This document shows positions 51,398-60,334 of a DNA stretch of 64,000 nucleotides, piece by piece (the stretch's first letter is position 1; each line of letters opens with the position of its first letter). The notes beneath the pieces were generated by a model that had not been told where the DNA came from, searched no databases, and saw nothing but the letters and a program-made list of their open reading frames with translations. Made by a program: the position numbers and the translations under genes. This stretch comes from Paraburkholderia oxyphila NBRC 105797. GTDB taxonomy: Bacteria > Pseudomonadota > Gammaproteobacteria > Burkholderiales > Burkholderiaceae. The stretch covers positions 32,787-96,786 of the forward strand of contig NZ_BAYD01000035.1 in the NCBI RefSeq assembly GCF_000685075.1, read 5' to 3'.

Positions 51398-51487
51398 GCG
51401 CACCGGGCGCGCATGCGCGTCCTGACGACGGCGGCGTCATGCGATATGCATGGCGCGCTCGCGCGCGAATATAAATGCGAATGCGAA

Positions 51488-51534
51488 ACACCCCGTGTGA
51501 GACGCGCCGAGGCGCCTCGCACGGGGTGTTTTTT
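51488..51534 (+). terminator. Rho-independent terminator after cytochromes
   Basis: ACACCCCGTG/CACGGGGTGT (51488-51497 / 51520-51529) followed by six T. Confidence 0.85.
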
Positions 51535-51573
51535 CATGCCCGCTCAAAACCGCGGCCAGCGCTCGGCCTCGGC

Positions 51574-52008
51574 TCAGTCGCGCGAGGCACGCCGTTCGAT
51601 GCGGGCGAGATAAGCGTCGGTGTCGGGCGGCGTGTTGGTGCGCTGCGCCTCCCAGATCGTCTCGCCAAGACACTCCATGATGGCGTGCTGCGCGTCGTGC
51701 GTGGAGCCCAGACGCGCCGCGAGCCGGTCGTGCGCCGCGCGGATGCCCGGCGGCTGGTCGATCGAGAGCTGCTCGCTGATCGCGAGATGCATCGACAGAT
51801 GCAAAAAGGGATTGCTCTGGCCGCGCTCGGGCGAATAGTCCTCGGCGGCGGCCGCTTCGGCGTCGGCGAGCTGCGTGTGGTATTCGGGGTGCTCGACGAT
51901 CCAGTCGGCGGCGATCGCCTCGAGCGGCGTGAGGATTTCGCCCGCGCGCTGCTTGCGCCAGGTCTCGGTGAAAAAGCGGCGGACTTCGTCGCGGCTGGGA
52001 TTGAACAT
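51574..52008 (-). CDS. DUF1841 family protein
   Basis: 144 residues, beginning MFNPSRDEVRRFFTETWRKQ and containing FLHLSMHLAISEQLSIDQPPG and THDAQHAIMECLGETIW. Conserved but uncharacterised. It follows nth by 138 bases on the same strand, the usual arrangement in this order. Confidence 0.9.
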   Translation of the reverse strand: MFNPSRDEVRRFFTETWRKQRAGEILTPLEAIAADWIVEHPEYHTQLADAEAAAAEDYSPERGQSNPFLHLSMHLAISEQLSIDQPPGIRAAHDRLAARLGSTHDAQHAIMECLGETIWEAQRTNTPPDTDAYLARIERRASRD

Positions 52009-52146
52009 CGTGAATCGTGCTGAAAACGTGCGTGGGTGAGGGCTGGATAGCGAGGGCCCGAGTCGGCGCCAATTCGCCAGATGCGGTGGCTCAAACGGCA
52101 ATTCTACGCGCGTGCGCGCACCGGCGCCGGGGCGCCAGCGGGCGCG

Positions 52147-52791
52147 TCAGAGCTCGGGCGGCGGCGTCTTCGGCTTGAATTCGCAGAGCGGCTCGATCAC
52201 GCAATGCCAGCATTCCGGGCGGCGCGCCTTGCACACATAGCGGCCGTGCAGGATCAGCCAGTGGTGCGCGTCCTGCCGGAACTCGGCCGGCGTGACCTTC
52301 TCCAGCGCGGTTTCCACGGCCTTTACGTCCTTGCCAGGCGCGAGGCCGGTGCGGTTGGCGACGCGGAAGATGTGCGTGTCCACGGCGATGGTCGGATGGC
52401 CGAACGCGGTGTTGAGCACCACGTTCGCGGTCTTGCGCCCGACGCCCGGCAGCGCCTCGAGCGCTTCGCGCGTCTGGGGGACCTCGCCGCCATACTGCTC
52501 GATCAGGATCTTGCAGGTGGCGATGACGTTCTTCGCCTTGGTGCGGTAGAGGCCAATCGTCCTGATGTAATCGGCCACGCCTTCCTCGCCTAGCGCGAGC
52601 ACCGTCTGGGGCGTGTTGGCCACCGGAAACATCTTGCGCATCGCCTTGTTCACCGAGACGTCGGTGGCCTGGGCGGAGAGCATCACGGCGATCAGGAGTT
52701 CGAAGGGTGTCGTGAACTCCAGCTCGGTCGTCGGGTTCGGGTTGAGGCTCTGGAGCGTTTCGTAGATGGCGCGGCGCTTGGTGGCGTTCAT
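52147..52791 (-). CDS. nth: Endonuclease III
   Basis: 214 residues, a DNA glycosylase/AP lyase for oxidised pyrimidines. The HhH motif LPGVGRKTANVVL contains Lys120, the catalytic Asp is Asp138 (VDTHIFR), and the 4Fe-4S cluster Cys are 187, 194, 197 and 203; all four positions and Lys120/Asp138 match E. coli Nth numbering. The rsxB stop is 43 bases upstream. Confidence 0.97.
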   Translation of the reverse strand: MNATKRRAIYETLQSLNPNPTTELEFTTPFELLIAVMLSAQATDVSVNKAMRKMFPVANTPQTVLALGEEGVADYIRTIGLYRTKAKNVIATCKILIEQYGGEVPQTREALEALPGVGRKTANVVLNTAFGHPTIAVDTHIFRVANRTGLAPGKDVKAVETALEKVTPAEFRQDAHHWLILHGRYVCKARRPECWHCVIEPLCEFKPKTPPPEL

Positions 52792-52834
52792 GACTGATGT
52801 GCGAGGGCCGTCCGCTTGATGCAGTTCATGCGGC

Positions 52835-53812
52835 TCAGGCGGGTTTGTCGTCGTGCGGGTGGCTGTCGTGCTCGCTGCGGCCCGGGCGTTCTTGCTGGCC
52901 GCCATCCGTAGCGTTGGGCGCGCTCGGTTCGGATGCGGCGGGGGCCGTGGCGGCGCCCGCGATTTTGCCGGCGGCAGCTTGCGCTGGCGCACCGGCTTCG
53001 GCGCCAATGCCGAGCCGCTTGCGGCGTGCCTCGGCCGCGTCGATTTGCGCCTGCACGTCGGCGCTCACGTGCTCGGTATTGCGCGGGGCAACGCCGTGCT
53101 CGGCCAGCTCCGCCTTCTTGCGGCGCGCGCGCTCGAGCGCGGCCTGGATGATCGCTTTTTTCTTCGCTTCGGCATCGTCGGCGCCTGCAGGCGCAGTTCC
53201 GGCCGCAGTAACGGCCGGGCCCCCGGCAGCGGGCGCGCCCGCTGCGGCAACCGTGGACGCCGCTGCCGCGCGGCGTGCCGCGGCGCGCGCTTCGGCCGCG
53301 TCGCGCTCGGCGGCGAGCCGCGCCTGACGGCGGTCGTGGCGCACGCGTGCCGCATCGGCTTGCTGCTGGCTCCAGGCGTCCCAGCCCGTTGCCTCGCCGG
53401 TCACCGGAATCATCGCGATGCAGTCCACGGGGCAGGGCGCGACGCACAGGTCGCAACCCGTGCACTCGTCCTTGACGATGGTGTGCATCTGCTTGGGCGC
53501 GCCGACGATCGCATCGACGGGGCACGCCTGCATGCACAGCGTGCAGCCGATGCACAGCTGCTCGTCGATGAAGGCCACGGGGCGCGGCCGCTCGACGCCG
53601 TTCACGGGATTGATCGGGATGACCGGCTTGCCGAGCAGCTTCGCGAGGCGCGCGACGCCCTCGGCGCCGCCCGGTGGGCACTGGTTGTAATTGGCGGTGC
53701 CGGCGGCGACGGCTTCGGCATAAGGCCTGCAGCCGTCGTAGCCGCACTTGGTGCATTGCGTCTGGGGCAGCAGATCTTCGATGCGATCTGCGAGGGTCTT
53801 GGAATCGTTCAC
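52835..53812 (-). CDS. rsxB: Electron transport complex protein RsxB/RnfB-like, C-terminally extended
   Basis: 325 residues from the GTG at 53812 (an ATG start at 53860 would add 16 residues). N-terminal 4Fe-4S domain with Cys20, Cys23, Cys28 and Cys45 (TQCTKCGYDGC), two ferredoxin clusters with Cys87/90/93/97 and Cys117/120/123/127, and then a long Ala/Arg/Glu-rich C-terminal tail. There is no membrane helix. No other rsx/rnf genes lie nearby, but nth follows directly, as it does at the end of the E. coli rsx operon. Confidence 0.88.
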   Translation of the reverse strand: MNDSKTLADRIEDLLPQTQCTKCGYDGCRPYAEAVAAGTANYNQCPPGGAEGVARLAKLLGKPVIPINPVNGVERPRPVAFIDEQLCIGCTLCMQACPVDAIVGAPKQMHTIVKDECTGCDLCVAPCPVDCIAMIPVTGEATGWDAWSQQQADAARVRHDRRQARLAAERDAAEARAAARRAAAASTVAAAGAPAAGGPAVTAAGTAPAGADDAEAKKKAIIQAALERARRKKAELAEHGVAPRNTEHVSADVQAQIDAAEARRKRLGIGAEAGAPAQAAAGKIAGAATAPAASEPSAPNATDGGQQERPGRSEHDSHPHDDKPA

Positions 53813-54171
53813 GGTTGCGATGTCTGGGCGGGCTCGCAAACGCGCCGCCAAAGCCCGCATTATCGCCGATTTCCCGCATTGCCATCGGCGGGCCATGTGC
53901 CATAATCAAAGCGCTTAATTCGAATGTTCGGGCCGCGCTTGCCGCAGTTGCACTACCACGTGCACGACATCGGATCGAGTCCGCAGGACGGCGTCAAATA
54001 CGCAGCGTCGGGGGAGGGGTCAAGACGACTGCAAACAAAGAAAGATCGGGAAGCGAAGGGTGTCGGTCCATTAACCCGGCGCGCTCCATGCCACGCTGCC
54101 GCACGATGGGTTAGGAGAGGCCCGGCAGCGCAAAATGGTAAGCGGCGCGCCTATCGAGCGATCCTGCCACC
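53813..54171. other. Divergent intergenic region, rsxB / tetR
   Basis: No gene supported. A short frame (about 53924) begins MFGPRLPQLHYHVHDIGSSP but has no ribosome site and is rejected as a real gene. Confidence 0.45.
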
Positions 54172-54804
54172 ATGAATCAGACGAAAATCAAAAGAGATCC
54201 TGAAGGCACACGCCGCCGCATCCTGCTTGCCGCAGCGGAGGAGTTCGCAAGCGGTGGCCTGTTCGGCGCCCGCGTCGATCAGATCGCGCGCCGCGCGGAA
54301 ACCAACGAGCGCATGCTCTACTACTACTTCGGCAGCAAGGAGCAGTTGTTCACCGCCGTGCTGGAGCATGCATTCGGTGCGCTGAACGAAGCCGAACGCG
54401 CACTCGACCTCGCCGGGCTCGCACCTGTCGAGGCCATCACGCGGCTTGCGCACTTCGTTTGGGACTACTACCGCGATCATCCCGACCTCCTGCGGCTCGT
54501 GAACAACGAGAACCTGCACGAGGCGCGCTATATGCAGAAGTCCACGCGCATCCACGAGATGATCTCGCCGATCGTCGCCACGCTCGGCTCGATCCTCGCG
54601 CGCGGCGAGGCAGCGGGGCTCTTTCGCGCGAACGTCGATCCGCTGCGCCTGTACGTGACGCTCTCGGGCATGGGCTACTACATCGTGTCCAACCGCTACA
54701 CGCTCAACGCCACGCTCGGACGCGACTTCAGCACGAGCGCCGAGCGCGCCGAGATCATCCAGCTCAACACCGAAATGCTGCTCGCGTTCCTGATGCGCAA
54801 GTGA
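54172..54804 (+). CDS. TetR-family transcriptional regulator
   Basis: 210 residues. N-terminal HTH at about 12-58 (TRRRILLAAAEEFASGG, ARVDQIARRAETNERMLYYYFGSK); the C-terminal part is helical and ligand-binding. Divergent from rsxB. Target genes unknown. Confidence 0.9.
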   Translation: MNQTKIKRDPEGTRRRILLAAAEEFASGGLFGARVDQIARRAETNERMLYYYFGSKEQLFTAVLEHAFGALNEAERALDLAGLAPVEAITRLAHFVWDYYRDHPDLLRLVNNENLHEARYMQKSTRIHEMISPIVATLGSILARGEAAGLFRANVDPLRLYVTLSGMGYYIVSNRYTLNATLGRDFSTSAERAEIIQLNTEMLLAFLMRK

Positions 54805-54823
54805 GCGGCAATTGACGGTCCAA

Positions 54824-54863
54824 TGAAAAAACGCCGCGCTCTGTGTGAACAGAGCGCGGCGTT
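54824..54863 (-). terminator. Bidirectional-looking terminator between tetR and phaZ
   Basis: AACGCCGCGCTCTG/CAGAGCGCGGCGTT (54830-54843 / 54850-54863) with a run of T on the minus strand side (54829-54824 read as T). Confidence 0.85.
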
Positions 54864-54932
54864 TGGCGTTGCGTGCCGCGTTGACCTTTGCGTCAGGCTA
54901 CGCGCTTCGTTGGCACCCTGAAGCGTTGCCGA

Positions 54933-56210
54933 TCAGGCTACGGCGCTTTCCTTCGCATTGCGCTTCGTGAGTTGATGCTGGCGGATGAAGTCGCGCAATT
55001 GCGGATAGATGATCGTGCGCCAGCGGCGGCCCGAGAAAATGCCGTAGTGACCGCACTTTTCCGCCGTCAGGTGATGCTTCTCGTGCTCCGGGATGCCCGT
55101 GCACAGGTCGTGCGCGGCGCGCGTCTGGCCGGATCCCGAGATGTCGTCGAGCTCGCCTTCGATCGTGAAGAGCGCCGTCTCGCGGATGTCCTGCGGCCGT
55201 ACGCGCTCGCCGGCGACGTCCCACGTGCCTTCGGCGAGGCTGAAATCCTGGAACACCGTCCGAATGGTCTCGAGGTAGTACTCGGCGGCCATGTCGAGCA
55301 CCGCGTTGTATTCGTCATAGAAACGGCGATGTGCTTCGGCGTCCTCTTCGTCGCCGCGCAGGAGGCTCTTGTAGAAGTCCCAGTGCGCGCTGGTGTGACG
55401 GCCCGGATTCATCGCGACGAAGCCCGCGTGCTGCAGGAAGCCCGGATAGACCGCGCGCCCTTCGCCCGGATAGTTGGCGGGCACCGTGTGAATCACGTTG
55501 TTCGCGAACCATTCCATCGAATGCTCGGTGGCGAGCGAATTGACCGCCGTGGGCGAGCGGCGGGCGTCGATCGGGCCGCCCATCATCGTCATGGTGAGCG
55601 GGGTGGGCTCGCCGCGGCTCGCCATCAGCGAGATGGCCGCGAGCACCGGCACCGTGGGCTGGCACACCGAAAGCACGTGCAGGTTCTTCGCGCCGATATG
55701 GCGGATGAATTCCTGGATGTACGCGATGTAGTCGTCCAGATGGAACGGACCGGCTTCGAGCGGGACCATGCGCGCGTCGATCCAGTCGGTGATGTAGACC
55801 TTGTGGTCCTGCAGCAGCGTGCGCACGGTGTCGCGCAGGAGCGTCGAATGGTGGCCCGAGAGCGGTGCGCACACGAGCACCACGGGCTCGTCCTTGAGCG
55901 CGGCGACAGCCGACGGATCGTCGGCAAAGCGCTTGAAGCGCAGCAGCCGGCAGAACGGCTTTTCGATGATGGTCTGCTCGACGATCGGGATGTTGAAGCC
56001 GTCCTTCTCGATCTGGCGGATATCGAACTCGGGTTTCTCGTAGTCCTTGCCGAGCCGGTAGAGCAACTCGTAGCCCGCGGCGAGGCGCGTGGCGCCCGGC
56101 ACGAGCGAGAACGGGCTCGACGGATTCGAGAACGACTTGGAGGCGGCCTGCGCCCACGCGGTAAGCGGGCTCAGCAAGGCGCGCTGAAATTCACGGATTT
56201 GGTAGAGCAT
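54933..56210 (-). CDS. phaZ: Intracellular polyhydroxyalkanoate depolymerase
   Basis: 425 residues. Hydrolyses stored PHA granules. The nucleophile Cys183 in VLSVCQPTVPV is at the same number as in the Ralstonia eutropha PhaZ1 depolymerase; VLVCAPLSGHH and HLDDYIAYIQEFIRHIG are also typical. No signal peptide. Its terminator is at 54824. Confidence 0.94.
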   Translation of the reverse strand: MLYQIREFQRALLSPLTAWAQAASKSFSNPSSPFSLVPGATRLAAGYELLYRLGKDYEKPEFDIRQIEKDGFNIPIVEQTIIEKPFCRLLRFKRFADDPSAVAALKDEPVVLVCAPLSGHHSTLLRDTVRTLLQDHKVYITDWIDARMVPLEAGPFHLDDYIAYIQEFIRHIGAKNLHVLSVCQPTVPVLAAISLMASRGEPTPLTMTMMGGPIDARRSPTAVNSLATEHSMEWFANNVIHTVPANYPGEGRAVYPGFLQHAGFVAMNPGRHTSAHWDFYKSLLRGDEEDAEAHRRFYDEYNAVLDMAAEYYLETIRTVFQDFSLAEGTWDVAGERVRPQDIRETALFTIEGELDDISGSGQTRAAHDLCTGIPEHEKHHLTAEKCGHYGIFSGRRWRTIIYPQLRDFIRQHQLTKRNAKESAVA

Positions 56211-56492
56211 GGATGCTCCAGCATCAGGGGCGGTTCGCCCCCGGGCCGCGCAGGGAATGCGCGGCGCAGAAGCGGGCCAGCAGTTGGTCGGTCAGCCTGT
56301 TTATCGGCTTTGGGGCCGGCCGGTTCACCGGCGCGGCATAAGGCTTGCCGCGCGCGAACGAGAATCCTCGTGCCGGAATCAACAAGCTGACCACCGGCGA
56401 ATTCCAGATCGTTGTGCAACGCAGCAACCCAGACTTCAAGTGTAGCGCACTTGACGCCGGTATATGGGGGCTTTGCGTGCGCTTTCGTACTT

Positions 56493-58370
56493 TTACGATG
56501 CCGTGTTGTTTGCCGCTGTCAGATCGGATTCGATCGGCGGAATGCCGCCATCCCCCGGATGCCCCGTCGCCCGGGCCATCTCCTGCTCATGGCGCATCAA
56601 ATTCAGCCCCGTATGAACGAGTGCCACATGGGAGAACGCCTGTGGGAAATTCCCCACAAGCCGGCCCGCGATCGGGTCGTATTCCTCGGCGAGCAGCCCG
56701 ACGTCGTTGGCGAGCGCGAGCAGGCGCTCGTACATCTTGCGCGCGTCGTCCATGCGGCCCTGGAGCGCGAGGTTGTCCACCATCCAGAAGCTGCAGGCGA
56801 GGAACGTGCCTTCGCCGGGCGGCAGGCCGTCGTTGAAGTCGGTGGTGCGGTAGCGCATCACGAAGCCTTCGCACATCAGGTCGCGCTCGATGGCCGCGAC
56901 CGTGCCCGCGATGCGCGGGTCCGACGCCGGCAAAAAGCCCACGAGCGGCATCAGCAGGAGGCTCGCGTCGAGATCGGTGCCGCCGTAGATCTGCGTGAAC
57001 GAGTTGAGCGAGGCGTTGAAGCTGCGCTCGCAGATGGTCGCGTGGATGGTGTCGCGCAGCTCGCGCCAGTGATCGAGCGGGCCCGGCAGGTCGAACTTCT
57101 CGGCCGAGCGGATGCAGCGGTCGAACGCCACCCACGCCATGACCTTCGAGAAAGTGAAGTGCTGGCGTCCGCCGCGCGTCTCCCAGATGCCTTCGTCGGG
57201 CGCCGTCCAGATTGTTTCGAGATGCTCGAGCATCGCGCACTGGATCGACCACGCCGTTTCGTCGGCTTGCAGGCCGCCCACGCGCGCGAGGTGCAGCGCG
57301 TTCATCACTTCGCCATAAACGTCGAGCTGCAATTGCCCGACCGCGTTGTTGCCCACGCGCACCGGCTTTGCGCCTTCGTAGCCCGGCAGCCAGTCGAGCT
57401 CGAACTCGGGCAGGCGGCGCTCGCCGGCGAGACCATACATGATCTGCAACTGCGAGGGCGAGCCCGCCATCACGCGGCCGAGCCACGCGCGCCAGGCGCG
57501 CGCCTCGTCGTAGTAGCCGCCGCGCATCATCGCGAGCAGCGTGATGGTGGCGTCGCGCAGCCAGCAGTAGCGGTAGTCCCAGTTGCGCGAGCCGCCCAGC
57601 TGCTCGGGCAGCGAGGTGGTGGGGGCCGCGACGATGCCGCCGGTGGGCTCGAAGGCCAGCGCCTTGAGCGTGATGAGCGAGCGGCGGATGGGCTCAGCCC
57701 AGCGGCCCACGACGGTGCTGCGCGCCGACCATTCCTCCCAGAAGTTCTCGGTGCGCGCGAGCGCCGTGAACGGATCGCGCGGCGGCGGCGCGCGCAGATG
57801 CGAGGCCGCATAGGCCATCGAGAACGGCACGCGCTCACCGGCGCTCACGTCGAATTCGGCGACGGTGCGCATGTTCTCGCCTTCCAGGTCGACGGGCGTG
57901 CGCAGCACGACCGTGTCGGGGCCGACGGTGGCCTTGATGCCGCTCTCGTAAGCGAGGCGGCTCACCCACGGCACCGAAAAACCGTAGTCGAAGCGCAGCA
58001 CGAGCTCGCACCGCATGCGCACGGTGCCGCGCCGGCCCACCACGAGCCGCACGAGCTCGCTCCAGCCATTGCCGGGCGGCATGAAGTCGATCAGCGTGAC
58101 GGCGCCGTCGGGCGTCTCGAAGTCGGTTTCGAGGATCAGCGTGTCGCCGCGGTAGCGGCGCGTGGTCTTGACTGCGGCTTTGGAGTCGTCGGCGGGCGGG
58201 GCCGGCGCGATCAGCCAGCGGCCGTTCTCCTCGGTGCCGAGCAGCGCCGCGAAGCACGCGCCGGAGTCGAAGCGCGGCCAGCAGAGCCAGTCGATGGAGC
58301 CTTCGCGGGACACGAGCGCGGCCGTGTGGCCGTCGCCGATCATTGCATAGTCTTCGATGAGTGCAGGCAT
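56493..58370 (-). CDS. Glycoside hydrolase family 15 (glucoamylase/trehalase-like)
   Basis: 625 residues with no signal peptide. The family starts MPALIEDYAMIGDGHTAALV then SREGSIDWLCWPRFDS, and contains RNWDYRYCWLRDATITL (about 257-273) and later FxxGYxGxxPV-like segments with acidic residues for catalysis. Cytosolic members cleave trehalose or short alpha-glucans. Starts downstream of a terminator-free gap to phaZ; no partner sugar genes beside it. Confidence 0.92.
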   Translation of the reverse strand: MPALIEDYAMIGDGHTAALVSREGSIDWLCWPRFDSGACFAALLGTEENGRWLIAPAPPADDSKAAVKTTRRYRGDTLILETDFETPDGAVTLIDFMPPGNGWSELVRLVVGRRGTVRMRCELVLRFDYGFSVPWVSRLAYESGIKATVGPDTVVLRTPVDLEGENMRTVAEFDVSAGERVPFSMAYAASHLRAPPPRDPFTALARTENFWEEWSARSTVVGRWAEPIRRSLITLKALAFEPTGGIVAAPTTSLPEQLGGSRNWDYRYCWLRDATITLLAMMRGGYYDEARAWRAWLGRVMAGSPSQLQIMYGLAGERRLPEFELDWLPGYEGAKPVRVGNNAVGQLQLDVYGEVMNALHLARVGGLQADETAWSIQCAMLEHLETIWTAPDEGIWETRGGRQHFTFSKVMAWVAFDRCIRSAEKFDLPGPLDHWRELRDTIHATICERSFNASLNSFTQIYGGTDLDASLLLMPLVGFLPASDPRIAGTVAAIERDLMCEGFVMRYRTTDFNDGLPPGEGTFLACSFWMVDNLALQGRMDDARKMYERLLALANDVGLLAEEYDPIAGRLVGNFPQAFSHVALVHTGLNLMRHEQEMARATGHPGDGGIPPIESDLTAANNTAS

Positions 58371-58542
58371 GGTAAGCAGATTGACAGCATTGCTCCTGGA
58401 GCGGAGACGGCACGGGCACGCACAAGATTAGTAGGTGCGGGGGGGCTCGTGCAACGCGTTTTACTGCCTGCCGCGCACAAATCACTCGTGCGGGAACTTT
58501 CACCGCACTTTCGCGAAGGTTCCAAAGCCGTGGCCGCAGGCA

Positions 58543-58701
58543 TCAAAAATGCCCGAGATGCCCGTTCGTGCCGAAGAGCCCAATGAGACCGATGATGATC
58601 AGATACAGCGCGACGATGTAATTGAGCAGGCGCGGCACCACGAGGATCAGGATGCCGGCGATGAGCGAGACGAGCGGGCCGATGGCGAGATGGATGTCCA
58701 T
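58543..58701 (-). CDS. DUF3096 small membrane peptide
   Basis: 52 residues, mostly two membrane helices (MDIHLAIGPLVSLIAGILIL and NYIVALYLIIIGLIGLFG). GGGAG lies seven bases before the ATG. Conserved in proteobacteria, function unknown. Confidence 0.88.
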   Translation of the reverse strand: MDIHLAIGPLVSLIAGILILVVPRLLNYIVALYLIIIGLIGLFGTNGHLGHF

Positions 58702-58939
58702 GTTTTCTCCCTGGGTGTTGCAAGGCCAGTGTTGCGAAGCCGATGTTGCGAGACTGGAGGGTGAGAGGCGCGCTGCGCGTCCAACGCCCAGCCACACGGA
58801 AGCTCTCTTATACTGGGCCTCAAACCCTCATAACTTTGGCGCCGGCACATCGGTGTTCGCGCAACGCTCGCTTGCATCGACTCGCGCCGCCGCGCGCTGC
58901 CGATCCGCTCCCGCTTCGACAAGAAAAAAGGAGGTCGAC

Positions 58940-60235
58940 ATGTTTCAGGCCCATGACGCCGCAATCGCCATGCCCGTGCCTGCGCATCGGCACAGTCCGC
59001 CGCGCGCGAAAAAGCGCGGCCTCATTCATCAGATCATCAAGGGTATTGCCATCATGGCCTCAGTCGCCACGACGCTCGCCGCAACCGAGGCGTTCGCTCA
59101 AACCAGCGCGGGCACGGCGCCCGCCGACACGGCAGCCAATGGCGTGTATGACCTGCTCGTCGGCACCTATACCGGCGGCAAGAGCGAGGGCATCTACGTT
59201 TATCGCTTCGATTCGAAGACGGGCGACGCCCAGCAGGTGAGCGTCGCGAAGACGGTGAATCCGTCGTATCTCGTGGTGAGCCAGGACAAGCGCTTCGTCT
59301 ACGCCGTGAACGAGCTGCCCGGCGACAACGGCCCGGCGAGCCTGCGCGGCGACGTGAGCGCGTTCGGCTTCGACGCCGCGAGCGGCCAGCTCACGTTCCT
59401 CGACAAGGTTTCCGCGCAGGGCAACGACCCGTGCTATCTGAAACTCTCGCCGGACGGGCGCTATCTCTTCGTCGCCAACTATTCGGTGGCGGCGGACCCC
59501 GGGGGCAGCTTCGCAGTGCTGCCCATCGAGCAGGACGGCAAGCTTGGAGCAGCGGTGCTCACCGTGCACCATGAGGGCGGTGGTCCGGTGAAGGGACGCC
59601 AGGACAACGCGCACGTGCATTCCACGGTGTTCTCGCCCGATGGCCACTACCTCTTCACCCAGGATCTCGGCACCGACAAGCTCTGGACCTACCGCTACAC
59701 GCCCGACGGCAGCCGTGGCCTCGTGAGCCCGGCCGAGTGGCGCTACACCGATGTGAAGGCCGGCTCGGGCCCGCGTCACCTCGTCTTTGGCAACGATGGC
59801 CGCTTCGCGTATCTCACGAGCGAGCTGGCCGCCACGGTGAGCGTGTTCGCCTGGCACGACGGACGCCTGACGCTCGAGCAGGTCGAGAAGCTGGCGGAGC
59901 CGGGCTTCAAGGGCGCGGTCGGTGCGGCGGCGCTGCATCTCTCTCCGGACGGCAAGTTCCTGTACGTCTCGAACCGCGGCGACGCGAACGACATCTCGAT
60001 CTTCGCCGTCGACGCGCAGACGGGCAAGCTCAGGCGTGTGGGCCGTCAGTCGAGCCTCGGCAAGTCGCCGCGCGAGTTCGCGATCGATCCGAGCGGCCAG
60101 TGGCTCATCGTCGGCAATCAGAACAGCGACACGGCCTACGTGTTCCGCCGCAATCAGGAGACGGGCCTGCTCGAGCCGAATCCGAAGCGTATCGATATCG
60201 GCTCGCCCGTCGACTTCAAGTTCGTCACGCCCTGA
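58940..60235 (+). CDS. Exported lactonase-family beta-propeller (6-phosphogluconolactonase-like)
   Basis: 431 residues. A strong AAGGAGGT precedes the ATG. A long N-terminus ending AFAQT (near 55) suggests a signal peptide after an unusual hydrophilic lead. Seven blades with PSYLVVSQDKRFVYAVNE, DPCYLKLSPDGRYLFVANYS and GPRHLVFGNDGRFAYL segments match PF10282-type lactonases. Periplasmic location is inferred. Confidence 0.88.
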   Translation: MFQAHDAAIAMPVPAHRHSPPRAKKRGLIHQIIKGIAIMASVATTLAATEAFAQTSAGTAPADTAANGVYDLLVGTYTGGKSEGIYVYRFDSKTGDAQQVSVAKTVNPSYLVVSQDKRFVYAVNELPGDNGPASLRGDVSAFGFDAASGQLTFLDKVSAQGNDPCYLKLSPDGRYLFVANYSVAADPGGSFAVLPIEQDGKLGAAVLTVHHEGGGPVKGRQDNAHVHSTVFSPDGHYLFTQDLGTDKLWTYRYTPDGSRGLVSPAEWRYTDVKAGSGPRHLVFGNDGRFAYLTSELAATVSVFAWHDGRLTLEQVEKLAEPGFKGAVGAAALHLSPDGKFLYVSNRGDANDISIFAVDAQTGKLRRVGRQSSLGKSPREFAIDPSGQWLIVGNQNSDTAYVFRRNQETGLLEPNPKRIDIGSPVDFKFVTP

Positions 60236-60270
60236 TCGCTCCGTAAGCGGTTTGTCGCGGACAAAAGAAA

Positions 60271-60307
60271 AACGCCGTGCCGGACGAATCCGGCACGGCG
60301 TTTTTTT
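60271..60307 (+). terminator. Rho-independent terminator between lactonase and ftsK
   Basis: 14-bp perfect stem AACGCCGTGCCGGA/TCCGGCACGGCGTT with loop CGAA, then seven T; A-run on the other side makes it useful for both strands. Confidence 0.9.
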
Positions 60308-60334
60308 GCGTTGCTCGATCGACTGTCGTGAGCC

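Noticed and set aside
53924..54175. Plus-strand frame of 83 residues beginning MFGPRLPQL
   Set aside because: No ribosome site and no recognisable domain; overlaps the TetR promoter zone.
56412..58586. 724-residue frame on the plus strand opposite the GH15 gene
   Set aside because: Low-complexity shadow; no start site or family; GH15 motifs are on the minus strand.
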